In this document: positions 32,410 to 43,844 of the stretch, piece by piece
Layout of the letters: each line of letters begins with the position of its first letter
How positions within the stretch are numbered: position 1 is the first letter of the stretch
NCBI RefSeq assembly: GCF_030247185.1
Contig: NC_080571.1
Coordinates: forward strand, 70,842,172-70,906,171
From: Malaya genurostris
Taxonomy: Eukaryota; Arthropoda; Insecta; Diptera; Culicidae
Direction: 5' to 3'
Length of the DNA: 64,000 nt
The notes under the pieces: model-generated
What the model was told of the DNA's origin: nothing
Databases searched by the model: none
What the model saw: the letters and a program-made list of their open reading frames with translations, nothing else
Position numbers and translations under genes: made by a program

Positions 32410-34930
32410 GACATTCTAATGAGAAACAACGGCATCTGCTTACTTTTGGTTTATAATTTGCTAAACTTATTTCTTTTGCACGGTATTCCGAAAAAGTCAA
32501 TATTTGTGACAACCCAATACTCATCTTTGCATTGCAATTAGGTAATGGAATAAAGAAGTCGATAAATAAACAAACTAGTTCAGTACAGTTCAATAGAAAA
32601 CGAGTTTTCTGTGGTGATTCGGTTGTTGGTCATGAGTTAATAATATCGAACTGGTTGCATTGCATGGGAGAATAGATTGACAGATGCTGAACTTCCGTTA
32701 AAATAAAGTTGCTTATACACGAAAGACAGAGAGTCCATAGTCAGAACTATTTCAGAGTTTTGCAAATAAGAAATATCAATATTTGTTTCTAAATTTCCCG
32801 TTTTAGGCCACAGTCAACATTAATTATCATACAATTAATTATCAAAGACACAAACTACAAATTCAATCGAAGCTTTCAAAACTATCGAACTGATTTCACG
32901 TTTCGGCTCGCATGAATTTCGTTTGTGTTTAGGATGGTAACAGTTTTTATTGTATGTATCGGCAGCTACTTCGTTAATAAACTATGTATCCAAATGACGT
33001 GTGCTTGTTTGTGTTCGTGTGTCATATGTGTGGTATTTCAATACTGTGTTCAGTCATTATTCGACTGCGGCGATTTACGGGGGTTCATTAAAAAAATTTG
33101 CATACTCTGTCACAAGCGTTATGGTATTAAATGTTGTGAGTTTTGTTACATTTAAAAATATCGTTTTTTTTTGTTATTTTGCTGTATAATATACTATGTT
33201 TATCGATAATATAGTCACCAAGTATAAAATATGTTTACTTTCTTTTTGTCACTCCCTTCTCACAATGTCTGTGTAGTGTGTATAATATTTTTATTAGTTG
33301 AAGTTCAATTATTTTTTCCAGATTATGATTTTTTTTTCTTTTTTTCCAGTATTTTTTATGGATGATTTACTAACATGGTATTTATTTTTTTTCATTTTGT
33401 GGTTTCTTTTTTGTCAAGAATATATTTTTGGTAAAATATTTCTTTTTATTCTTATAATGGCCTATTCTTATCACAATTATGAGTTGCTCGTTTCTTTTGT
33501 TTCAATTTATTTATTAAAACTAGTTTTGTTTAGGTTACATTAAAATTAATTTCTTTCTTTTATCTATCGTGAAAGATACTTCCATGCTTGTTATTATCTG
33601 CTATAAAAATATATGTTCTTCTTTTGCCATGCCCTCTCTTTTGTGAGATTCTTTGTTCATTCTTTTATAAAGATATTGTTTTCTCTTTCTTGAAGGGATT
33701 TTTGTGCATAGTGTGCGTTACCTTATGTATTACTTTCGTTTTCGTTTGATTTGTTCAATAAAGATCTTTTGTTTTCGGTCACTGCTGTCGATTGGTCTAA
33801 CAAACGTGGATGGGCAGGTAGACTTCCGTAAACCAGTGCCATTTTTTGATGTTGCGTGTATCTCTTCGAAATAATAGAGTATCTAACAGTGGTCCATAAG
33901 TTTGGGATAAATGAAACATCGAATCGGCATGAAATCCTATGTATGCATTTTGTGTATCAGTTTTTGTGCAACATTATTTGAACGTAGTAAGTCCACCGGA
34001 GTGTCTTTTTGTAGCTCTAACCTAAATCTTACCCAGCCAATGTGTAATAGTTTCAACATGGAGTTCGGTTATTGCCTGTTAGCATTTTTTTTTCTTCTGC
34101 GGTACCGTCACGGTTGCACCATTGGTAGTTTTCAATTGTGTTATTGGCGAGACAGCTTCTATTTGGATAATTTCCAATAATATTAAACAGTAACATCTGA
34201 TTCTATCCTCGTTTACACAACATTTAATAACAACTTAAGCAACACACTACGGATGATGAGAGATATTCCTAGAAAATAAATGGATCAAAAACCTATTTTT
34301 GTAACATAGTTTGAAACCTATTTTTTCTTGATTCTGTTCTAGATCATAATAGTAAGAAATTCTACTGAAACACTTATTAATATATGACACTTAACGTTTG
34401 AAAGCCTAATGATTGCCGGAATAGATGTATGTTGAATACTGACTTTAACTGCTAAAAATACAAAACACTGATTGGGACAGAGCGTCAACAAAATGAGTAA
34501 TCTTTCAATTAAATAGAATAAATATTAGGAACATTGTTGCGTCATCGAAGGTACCTGTTGTAATGATGCTTTACTCATATTATTCATTCCCTCCTGTGTA
34601 TTACAGAGGGATTCATCAAAAGTGAAAGCTAGTGCAAATCGATCCAATCGTGTATGAGAAAATAAATTGAACTCCATTTTAATTATTTCGACCACTATTT
34701 CCGGTACCCTTGAAACCGAAAACTGCAGACAGGTATAGGGCAATTCTAATTGGAACTACAGATTCAATCCATTTTGAGACCAATTCAACAGGTTTTCTAA
34801 TTCTAAATTCGATTTGAATGACGGTTGGAAATATTTGACGGGTTCAGTATAACAAAAAACAGTTCGCATGGACTTCAACTAACATGGCGTACATTTTTGA
34901 GAAATATTCTTGAGCCCAACATTATATGGG
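32410..34930. other. Unique-looking stretch, strongly T-rich at 33.1-33.8 kb
   Basis: No transposon ends and no convincing gene. The + strand is unusually T-rich at 33150-33780, with AATAAA at 33757-33762 followed by TTTTGTTTTCGG. It could be the 3' UTR of a + strand transcript. Hydrophobic frames at 33298-33543 come from T-rich codons. Confidence 0.35.
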
Positions 34931-34937
34931 ATCATAA

Positions 34938-35226
34938 GGGTAAAGCCAGAAAGAAAGCGACACGCGACGCGAAGCGAAGCGATGCGAAACTTGACAGATC
35001 GCACGAAGTCGCGCGGCAAAGCTCCGTCCATTCGAGTTTAGCAGAAAAATGACAGGTATGTCAGAGTGAGTGCGATGTGATCAGTCAGGAGTCGCTTCGC
35101 AACGCATCGAGTTCACTCTGTCATACATGTCATTTTTCTACTGAACTTGAAACTCTACCGCGCGACTCCGTGCGATCTGTCAAGCTTCGCACCGCGTCGC
35201 TTGTCGCTCCCACTCTGGCTTCACCC
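34938..35226. mobile_element. Foldback MITE, GGGTGAAGCC family, copy 3
   Basis: 289 bp with ends GGGTAAAGCCAGAAAGAAAG and CACTCTGGCTTCACCC, flanked by TAA at 34935-34937 and 35227-35229. The arms pair through GCGACACGCGACGCGAAGCG, CTTGACAGATCGCAC and ATGACAGGTATG. Interior differs from the 335-829 copy. Confidence 0.87.
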
Positions 35227-35229
35227 TAA

Positions 35230-36845
35230 GACTTTTCATTCCGAGCAAATTGAATAACAATATTTGCCACACACTTAGGCATTTGTTGATCACAACAAAC
35301 TGATTCGAACGGTATATGACACTTATCGCTTAGTACGGGTTCTTCATGAGACCATCTAATTAAATCGTCTGGAATTCGCTTCGGAATCCAGTATGATTTC
35401 CAAATAGATTTCAAATCAAAGTAAACAACTCGGAAAGTTGTTTGTTTACACTCCTACAGAGTACAATTGGTGCAAGTATGATCAAAGTAGGCTTTCGGAA
35501 ATGACGCCAAATGGAACTCGAAAGAAGAACAAAATATTATGCACAAAAACTTGGAAAATCCAGTGCTCAAAACCAACAAGAACCTAGAGATTACAACAAT
35601 AGACCGAGTAAAACAGATATTTAATTAGCAAATCCTCGTTTCCTTCGAAATAGATGTTGAGAATCTCTAAATGGGATTGATATGCATGCAAACTTTCTTC
35701 TCGATGATATTTAAGAAAAAAGCTCGCCCATTGAATATAAATTCTCAAACGGAAGATTTTTGGGTAATGAATTTTCATAGCCGTGATGATGATGAATGAT
35801 GAATTATGAATGAATAAACTGATTCTTTCTGAAAATGTTGCTTGCTTTGATGCTCTGTATTCGAATGTATTCGAAATTTATTCAGCAACGCCTTGATGGT
35901 GGAGCAATATTTTCCATGAAAACAGCAATTATTATTAACATAAATGCTGTGATTAATAATAGTTATGATGATAATGAAAACATTAATCAAAACCTGTTTT
36001 AACCTAACTAGTACACTTTGAATAACTGTTTTCGGAGCCGGAATCTGGCGACTATCGCAGGTGCAGTAAGTTTTTATGGCCATTAAATAGCCAGGCATAC
36101 ATGTTCAAAAAGATCTATTATTTAAATTTTGTGAATTCTAAGTTTGTGAAAATCGGTTCAGCCATCTCCGAGAAAAATTAGTGCAAAAAACGTTACATAC
36201 ACACTTACACAGTCATTTTGCGTACTGTACGATCTGAGTCAAATTGTATATGACACTCGGTTCAAAAGTCGGTTATCACAGTGATTGCATAACCTTTCTA
36301 TATGAGAAAGGCAAAAACCAACTACAAAGCATGTTATGCTGCTGATTAAAAAATATTATTCAATTTAGGTTGAATATCATATGCAGAAGTAACAGGAGCG
36401 CAGGACGCTACGCCAATTCAAACGCGCTATTCGCTGTGCCTGCTGTGAGTTCGAGACATGCAAATGCCTGCGCATCTGTTACTTTTATAAATTAAATTCT
36501 AAAATAAATAAATGAATGATAAACGCTAAATAGCGTTTTATCAGGTTTAATCTAAATAGTGCATGAGTGCAAATCAAGCAGCTGGAATTAAAACAAAGTT
36601 CTTTGTCACTATAATCATTATTTGGTGTGGAATTGTTTTTGAAACTAATTTTTTATTGCGTATTGCTACGGTTTAGTGTAAAATGCAATTATGCGTAGTG
36701 TAAAATGTAATTATCAATGTGATTACGATCCAAACGGATTATTCTCATAAAACCTTCATCTAGCATTCATTTTGTAGTGAATTAAGAAAAAAAACGATTG
36801 CGAAATCGAACACGGTGTGCATCAAACGGGAACATGCGTTGAAAC
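35230..36845. other. Intergenic with one dispersed repeat
   Basis: No gene. 36128-36316 is a dispersed repeat listed separately. A stretch at about 36380-36490 contains GTTCGAGAC, which resembles a polymerase III B box, but no A box was seen, so it is not called as a SINE. Confidence 0.4.
36128..36316 (+). repeat. Dispersed repeat ending TATGAGAAAGGCAAA
   Basis: The words AAAATCGGTTCAGCCATCTC, TATATGACACTCGGTTCAAA and ACAGTGATTGCATAACC then TTTCTATATGAGAAAGGCAAA form a module I recognise as very common in mosquito genomes. Its class is unsure. Scraps of the same ending occur near 1760 and 39500. Confidence 0.55.
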
Positions 36846-36848
36846 TAA

Positions 36849-37007
36849 TGGCGTTTTTCATTGAAAACCACCAGTGGCGTGGATTGCTTTGGTTTTGCAC
36901 TTTCGAGCAGAAGTGTAATTTTTGGATGGTGTTTCATTGCTATTTCTGCTCGAAATTACAAACCAGAGAAATCCACGCCACCAGTGTTTCTTCAATGAAA
37001 AACGCCA
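36849..37007. mobile_element. 159-bp foldback MITE, TGGCGTTTTTCATTG ends
   Basis: Inverted ends TGGCGTTTTTCATTGAA and TTCAATGAAAAACGCCA, with pairing continuing through CACCAGTGGCGTGGATT, flanked by TAA at 36846-36848 and 37008-37010. The inner arms also pair (GAGCAGAA with TTCTGCTC). Confidence 0.87.
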
Positions 37008-38914
37008 TAAGTAAACCGTGCCGTACCGAAACCATTATTTTTCTCAACTCTTGTGATAAGGAGTGTTAACACTCCTAATACCAAGCCTAAAAAAAAAGTT
37101 GGAACGGTAACTTTGAGCTATCATAGCTCAGTTGTTACTTGACCAATTTCGATAAATTTTACAACCTCGAATTTTGTGAAGTTTGTAGATTATTTTAAGT
37201 ATATCATTATTGACGATCGTTTAGAAAAAACTAATGAAAATCTGATTTTTCCCGTTCCAAGTTTTTTTTCAAGCTCAAAATGTGCCCTATCCGCATTCAT
37301 GCGGCACCAGCATCGCGAATCGGATATTGAGAACCTCAACTTTACCGAGTCATAACTTTGTTGTTAGTCAACCGATCTTCAAAATTTGTTCACCATTGGA
37401 AAGGTACTACTTCCACAAATAAAATGCACTGAAAAAAAAACTAAAAATAGGGTTGTCTACCCAAAGTTATAATGAAAACTGTAGATAGATGACCTAAGAA
37501 AAGATGAGACTTTTTACAATGATCGTGAATATCTCGAAATTCAAAGCGATGACATATATATTTTTACACATCATTCGATTGTTAGTGATACCAGCTACAA
37601 TTTTCGCTGAACTACCATTCCTGCACAATCAAAAGAAAACATTGAGAAATCGATGAATTTATAAATATATATGAATTTTTCATTCTTTTTTTCACATGTT
37701 TGTATATAACTCAAAAATTAAAGCGATGACATGTACATTTTCTTGATTCAAAATATTGGAATCATTACCAGAAACAATGTATTGTTGACCAAAATTATAT
37801 ATCCGTTCAAAGAAGCTTAAGAAATTTTGTACAAATACAGAGAATTTCTAGTATTGGGAAAATTTTTCCAAAAAAAATCAAATCAAAACTTTCAAATGTT
37901 ATGACATATATTTTTTTATTATTTTAGTTGAAAATTTATTATAAACAAAATTTACCAAAAAAAAATTTAACTTGGATTTCACGGAAAATTTTAAAAATTT
38001 TAGTAAATAACCTAAAACTCTAAAAAAAGCTATATTTTTGTATTGGACAAACGATCTAAACAATTTTTATGCACAACCCAAACGCAATTGATAACTACTA
38101 AAATTCTGATTTTGTTGTAGGTTTGCCGTAGAATCTCAAAAAATAGGTAAAATATCGGAAATTTTAAAATTTCCGAGTTAATTTGTTATGCACAGTGGTC
38201 CGGATTCACAATTTAGGGGGACAAAAACATTTGTGGCTTAACCTTATTCTTTAGAGCTATGATGTCCTCAAAACAAATGATCAGTGATGATAAGCCATAT
38301 GTCGATGTACATGGTATTAGGGTGGCTCTTATTATTAAGGTGATCCAAAACTTATTTCCCGGATGTTTTGAGATAGAGGACTGCATTCTTCGGCAAAATT
38401 GTAGATAAACTTATATCGAGCAGCTTTGCTGAGGACACCATAGTTGTATCTGAAGCGGTTTTTATGTTACAGCTATTTTTAAAGAGCAACTTGGGGTGTT
38501 CCTCAAAAAATCAGATTTTTCGCTCTAGCATTTATATTTTTCTCTTTTCGTATTTTAGGTATCTTTGAACATCTTTTAGAGTTTGTTAAAAAAAAAATTT
38601 TATGGCTGGCGCATTCAGGTAGCGTTTTCTGAACCAAAGTTATTAGCAAAACTAGTTCAAAAACAGGTTATTTTTAAACCGCTATATCTAACATTGAGGC
38701 AAACGAAAAAAAAATCCGTTTCTTGTATTTGACAGAAAATATTTTCGAGCATGTTTATAAAATAGGCGGAGGAGATATTTTTAAAAATTTTTTGGGTTTT
38801 TTCATTGAAAAATATTCGTATCATGTAAGTCATTTATTAGCTATATATGAAAATAAGGTATTTTTGTCTTCTAAAGTGTTAAATTAATTCAAGTGCATAT
38901 TCGGGAAGAAATCG

Positions 38915-39051
38915 TTCTGCATTCTTCGGGGAATGCAGAATGGTGTCGCTTTTGTAAAATCTCTAAGGCCTCTCGGTGGTTGAAGGTTTTATCAACCGTG
39001 CATTTTGGCACCTGCAGATCGTTCAGCATCCTTTCGGGGATGCAGGACGAT
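38915..39051 (+). other. Cluster of four hairpins
   Basis: Four stems follow one another: 38915-38940 (10-bp perfect stem TTCTGCATTC, loop TTCGGG), 38978-38997 (GGTTGA/TCAACC), 38998-39011 (GTGC/GCAC) and 39018-39051 (ATCGT...GCATCC, loop TTTCGG, GGATGC...ACGAT). The first and last are related in sequence. This suggests a structured RNA segment in the centre of the foldback element; function unknown. Confidence 0.55.
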
Positions 39052-40342
39052 TTATTTCTTTATGTTTTGTGCTGTTTTCCCACCACAATCAATTCCCATT
39101 TCCCTTCCATGTTCCTTTTATCCTTCCCTTCACGAATCTCCAAATAACTAGGGGAACATGCCACTTGAGCCAATTAGCTCTGATAACATAGGTGCAGGGT
39201 TTCATTCAGTAAAATGCATTCAAACGAAGAGGTTGTTTTTCGAGACGAAGACAACTGTAAGCTGCAAATAGATTGGTTGGTTGGTGCTAATCGCAAAGGC
39301 TGCTGCAAAGCCAATATTCGGGGCGATTCCAGTTTCATAAGTGCCTGAAATAGTGGAACTCACTTCACTGAGAAAGATGGCCTAACCTATTTGAGAACTA
39401 TTTTATTTTGTAGGTTACACTAGCTAGTGCATGATTTCATGTTTTTCAAAAATCAAACTGTTTGAAGAATACATTTTTTATATGAGAATAAGAGAGATAC
39501 CTATGAGAAAGGCATCATTACACAAAAACATGAAAACAAGTTTTACTTAATTTCGTGTGATTTTTTGTGCTAAATTCGGAATTCTACTTTTTCTGAATTG
39601 TTTACTAAAAGAAAATTAAAATAATTTTCGAATTCTATACATTCCGAAATAATTCTAAGTTTGTGATATTTAAATTTCAATATTCTATCGATTATAATTG
39701 ATGTCGTTTAGGAAGCGGAAAATTTAAGATATATGTTTTTGTTCTTAATTGCTTGGAAAACAAAAATCAAGCAATTTCTTTTTTAAAATTGTTGTTGGTT
39801 TCTTTGGCCATGGGTTAGTATATGGAATTCATATAAATTTACGTTCTATTTCTTTTTGTACAAAGCCATTGAAATAATTTAAAATTTTTGTGTTGTCACA
39901 AAATTTATTTTATTAATAAAAAACAAATTCTACGTCTCTTTGAAACAGATGAAATCAAAACGGATTCCAATATTTTCACTTTGATTTGCAGAAACGTTGG
40001 AAAGCAATATATATCAGAAATTGTGAAATTTCCGATCTTCTACCGATTTTTTGAGATTTTACGGATAACCTCAAACAAAAAAACCTAATTTTAGTGGTTA
40101 TCAATTCCGTTTGGGTTGTGCATAAAAATTGGTTAGATCTTTTGTCCAATACAAAAACATAATTATTTTTAGAGTTTAGGTATATTTACCAAAATTTTTA
40201 AGATTTTCAGTGAAATCCAAGTTTCAGTTTTTTTGTAAATTTTGTTCATAATAAATTTCCAACTAAAATAATAAAAAAATATATGTCATAAAATTTCAAA
40301 GTTTTGATTTGTTTCTTTTTCGGCAAAATTTTCCCTATAATA

Positions 40343-41272
40343 CAGGGTGATTTTTTAAGAGCTTGAGAACTTTTTTAAACAATAAAACGCATAAAATTTG
40401 CAAAATCTCATCGGTTCTTTATTTTAAACGTTAGATTGGTACATGACATTTACTTTTTGAAGATAATTTCATTTAAATGTTGACCGCGGCTGCGTCTTAG
40501 GTGGTCCATTCGGAAAGTCCAATTTTGGGCAACTTTTTCGAGCATTTCGGCCGGAATAGCCCGAATTTCTTCGGAAATGTTGTCTTCCAAAGCTGGAATA
40601 GTTACTGGCTTATTTCTGTAGACTTTAGACTTGACGTAGCCCCACAAAAAATAGTCTAAAGGCGTCAAATCGCATGATCTTGGTGGCCAACTTACCGGTC
40701 CATTTCTTGAGATGAATTGTTCTCCGAAGTTTTCCCTCAAAATGGCCATAGAATCGCGAGCTGTGTGGCATGTAGCGCCATCTTGTTGAAACCACATGTC
40801 AACCAAGTTCAGTTCTTCCATTTTTGGCAACAAAAAGTTTGTTAGCATCGAACGATAGCGATCGCCATTCACTGTAACGTTGCGTCCAACAGCATCTTTG
40901 AAAAAATACGGTCCAATGATTCCACCAGCGTACAAACCACACCAAACAGTGCATTTTTCGGGATGCATGGGCAGTTCTTGAACGGCTTCTGGTTGCTCTT
41001 CACTCCAAATGCGGCAATTTTGCTTATTTACGTAGCCATTCAACCAGAATTATGTAGACCATAAATCGGGCGTAAAGCGCGAAACACATTTCGAACCGAA
41101 CACTGATTTTGGTAATAAAATTCAATGATTTGCAAGCGTTGCTCGTTAGTAAGTCTATTCATGATGAAATGTCAGAGCATACTGAGCAAATAATAATGCA
41201 TGAAAATCATAACCTCAAAAAATCTGAGCAAATACTAATGCATGAAAATCCTAACCTCAAAAAAATCACCTG
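40343..41272 (-). mobile_element. Decayed DD41D mariner element
   Basis: The ends CAGGGTGATTTTTTAAGAGC and (complement) CAGGTGATTTTTTTGAGG are inverted. TA precedes the left end; the right flank is TT, a worn TA. About 40 bp next to the right end are duplicated (the GAGCAAATA-TAATGCATGAAAATC block at about 41180-41260). It is inserted in the right arm of the 37070-42021 foldback, and removing it restores the match to the left arm. Confidence 0.87.
40450..41162 (-). pseudogene. Mariner transposase relic (DD41D), internal deletion
   Basis: On the minus strand the frame starts at 41162 with a typical N terminus (MNRLTNEQRLQIIEFYYQNQ) but stops after 40 codons. It resumes in another frame from FWLNGYVNKQN (about 41050) and runs open to the stop at 40450-40452. 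The second and third catalytic acids are present (FQQDGATCHTA; LTPLDYFLWG) with 41 residues between them. The central part holding the rest of the DNA-binding domain and the first catalytic Asp is deleted. It cannot make active transposase. Confidence 0.9.
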
Positions 41273-42029
41273 TTAGAAATTCTCTGTATTTGTACCAAAT
41301 TTCTTTAGATTCTTTGAACGGATATATAATTTTGATCACCAATACATTGTTTCTGGCAATGATTCCAATATTTTGAATCAAGAAAATGTACATGTCATCG
41401 CTTTAATTTTTGAGTTATATACAAACATGTGAAAAAAAGAATGAAAAATTCATATATATTTATAAATTTATCGATTTCTCAATGTTTTCTTCTGATTGTG
41501 CAGGAATGGTAGTTGAGCGAAAATTGTAGCTGGTATCACTAGCAATCGAATGATGTGTAAAAATATATAGATTATCGCTTTGAATTTCGAGATATTTACG
41601 ACCATTGTAAAAAGTCTCATCTTTTCTTAGGTCATCTATCTACAGTTCACCCTATTTTTAGTTTTTTCAGTGCATTTTATTTGTGGATGTAGTACCTTTC
41701 CAATGGTGAATAAATTTTGAAGATCGGTTGACTAACAACAAAGTTATGACTTAGTAAAGTTGAAGTATTCAATATTTTCTATGCGTCGTTTATGCCAAAG
41801 GAAAGAAAATAGGAAAGCAGATAGGGCATATTGGGCGCGGGAAAAATCCAATTTTCATTGGTTTTCCTTTACCAATCGTCTGCTACAAAGTTTTGGAATC
41901 AATCTACGAACTTCACAAAATTCGAGGGTGTAAAATTTATTGAGATTCGTTGAAAAACAGCTGAGCTATGACAGCTCAAAGTTACCGTTCCAACTTTTTT
42001 TGAGGCTTGGTAGTTGGAGTGTTAAATCT

Positions 42030-42530
42030 AGCACGAATCAAATCGGTGTCGAACTGAAGTGTAGTGGAAATTCAGCATCGAAATACATCAGAAACTTAGC
42101 TTTCTATTATTTCTTTAGCGATATTTCTGTAGGCGAAAACTCGTAATCAAATTTCACTGATACAAAAACTCACTTGTGGACTTCGAGGTTCATAGTTTTG
42201 TGTATGCATGTTTCATGAATGAAAATCTCGGAAGTGATTTTTCAGTCACTGAATTTTTTTAAGAAAATCTTTTGAACTAATTTTTTCACGAGTTATAATG
42301 AAATGAATTTTTTCTGATCATGATTTTCTTAACACTGAAATACAATATGAATGTTTTCTTCTGAGTTGGCATCATATTCATAGCTTAATAAGATATAAAC
42401 ACGAAGATCTGATACAATGTTGGGAGCATGCAGTTACGCTCTGTTTATCGAGTAGTGATCGCCAAATCTCTAGAGAATGCAAAAGTTCTTCCAAAATTCC
42501 ACTAAGTTAAAACTGTCAAAACCTTCACCA
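42030..42530. other. Intergenic, nothing recognised
   Basis: AT-rich DNA between the foldback element and the next nest. No gene seen. Confidence 0.45.
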
Positions 42531-42611
42531 TACGGACAAAATTCCGATTCTAGAAATGCGTAAAAAGAGTCATGATTTGGGTAAAAGAGCGGATTTTCAT
42601 GTTACGATTAT

Positions 42612-42785
42612 CAGTGTTGGCATTATCACTTTCAAAAAATCAAAAATCAGCTATCATCAGCGATAATAATCGTTGGTGATTATCGTTTACTCCTGTTATA
42701 TTCTTTAAATTCACACATGGTTATGAAAGACTATTATCACAATTATCAGCCATGCAAGGATTTCCATTAGCAGATGAAGATATTC
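42612..42785. mobile_element. Left part of a split hAT foldback copy
   Basis: Starts CAGTGTTGGCATTATCACTT like the element at 23881, followed by the same GATAAT-rich subterminal DNA. It breaks off near 42785, where the inner large element begins. The matching right part is at 50530-50803. Confidence 0.7.
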
Positions 42786-43369
42786 AGATGTCGGTATACA
42801 CGGGCAAAATTCCGATTCAAGAAATTAGCAAAACGAGTCATGATTTGGGGAAAGTAGTATATTTTCAAGTTATGATAATACACCATGATTAAAAGTTCTC
42901 GGATCATGATCCATTTGGACTGATTTCGTTGCAATTTAGCGTAACGCATTTGACGTTGTTGGGTATAACTTCAGGCGTGTTTCTGCTGCGATGGTAATCT
43001 TTGCAACATAAATTCAGGCGTTATGTTTAAAAATATGAAGATTTCAAATATGAATTAAATGGAATGGTGTGAAAGTGTGTGGCGTATTGTGTATACGATT
43101 TCAACTAATGTCTCAAATCATTCAGTAATAGCCGTTCAACCGAGAAGGTTGTGTATAGAAGCGTACAGTTTAATAACGCTGGTTGGTTTACACGCGTTAA
43201 ATACGACAACGGTTGAACTACAGGTAGAAACCTGTTGGCAGCAGCCGTTAAAACGTATAGTCGTGCTGCATAAGAGAGCCCTAGTGCTGGGCCAAGCTGG
43301 TGAAGGAAACAACAAAGGGCGTTTCCCAAACTCTACCCAGGCCGCAATATACAGCCACAAGTGCTGAGC

Positions 43370-43485
43370 AGGAGAGTGCAAAGGCACATCGAAGAGGAAG
43401 AGTGCAAAGGCACATAGAAGCAGGAGAGTGCAAAGGCACACCGGTGCGAAGGCACTTCGGTGCAGAAGCATATCGGTGCGGAGCA
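43370..43485 (+). repeat. Short tandem repeats in the LINE 5' UTR
   Basis: Four to five diverged units of about 20-25 bp share GAGAGTGCAAAGGCACA or GGTGCGAAGGCAC. Such repeats in LINE 5' UTRs can act in the internal promoter; that is inference. Confidence 0.65.
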
Positions 43486-43844
43486 CTAGGAAGAAGGAGA
43501 CAAGACAACTCGGTCTTTCCACTGCCATACAACACGCAGGTATACACCGGTGACCTGCGCTGGTTACAGCTGGCGAAGACGAAAGCAAATCGGAATTCGA
43601 GTGGTGCTGGATGTCAGGTAGCAGTAGCATCACATCATATTCTATCGCTACAGTGAGCTTCAGCATTGTATCAACGTCCAGATACATCCAACAAGAACAT
43701 CTAGAGCAACGAGGATCTACACGGCAGTGCAACGGAGATAGACAACAATTTCAAGGTAGAAGTTTTTTCTTTTCCTTTTGATTGAGTACTGTGTAGTGTT
43801 GGTTTCAAATTTTATTTTAAAGTTTAGTTAAAAATTTTAATGTA

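Larger units (their letters stand above)
37070..42021. mobile_element. ~5-kb foldback element with ~1.1-kb arms, TTAA duplication
   Basis: The left arm (37070 to about 38190) and right arm (about 39990-40340 and 41275-42021) are inverted copies. The ends CACTCCTAATACCAAGCC and GGCTTGGTAGTTGGAGTG are flanked by TTAA (37066-37069 and 42022-42025). TTAA is the piggyBac target, so this may be a piggyBac-dependent element (inference). The right arm is split by a mariner relic. The 1.8-kb centre is non-coding. The DNA just outside the left end reads GGAGTGTTAACACTCC, a perfect palindrome. Confidence 0.75.

Noticed and set aside
33298..33543. Second membrane-protein-like frame
   Set aside because: Same cause: T-rich composition rather than a gene.
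36380..36490. tRNA-derived SINE
   Set aside because: A B-box-like GTTCGAGAC is present, but there is no A box, no tRNA fold and no defined tail or duplication.
43136..43732. 198-codon minus-strand frame
   Set aside because: It is the shadow of the GC-richer LINE 5' UTR, and no minus-strand gene features are present.
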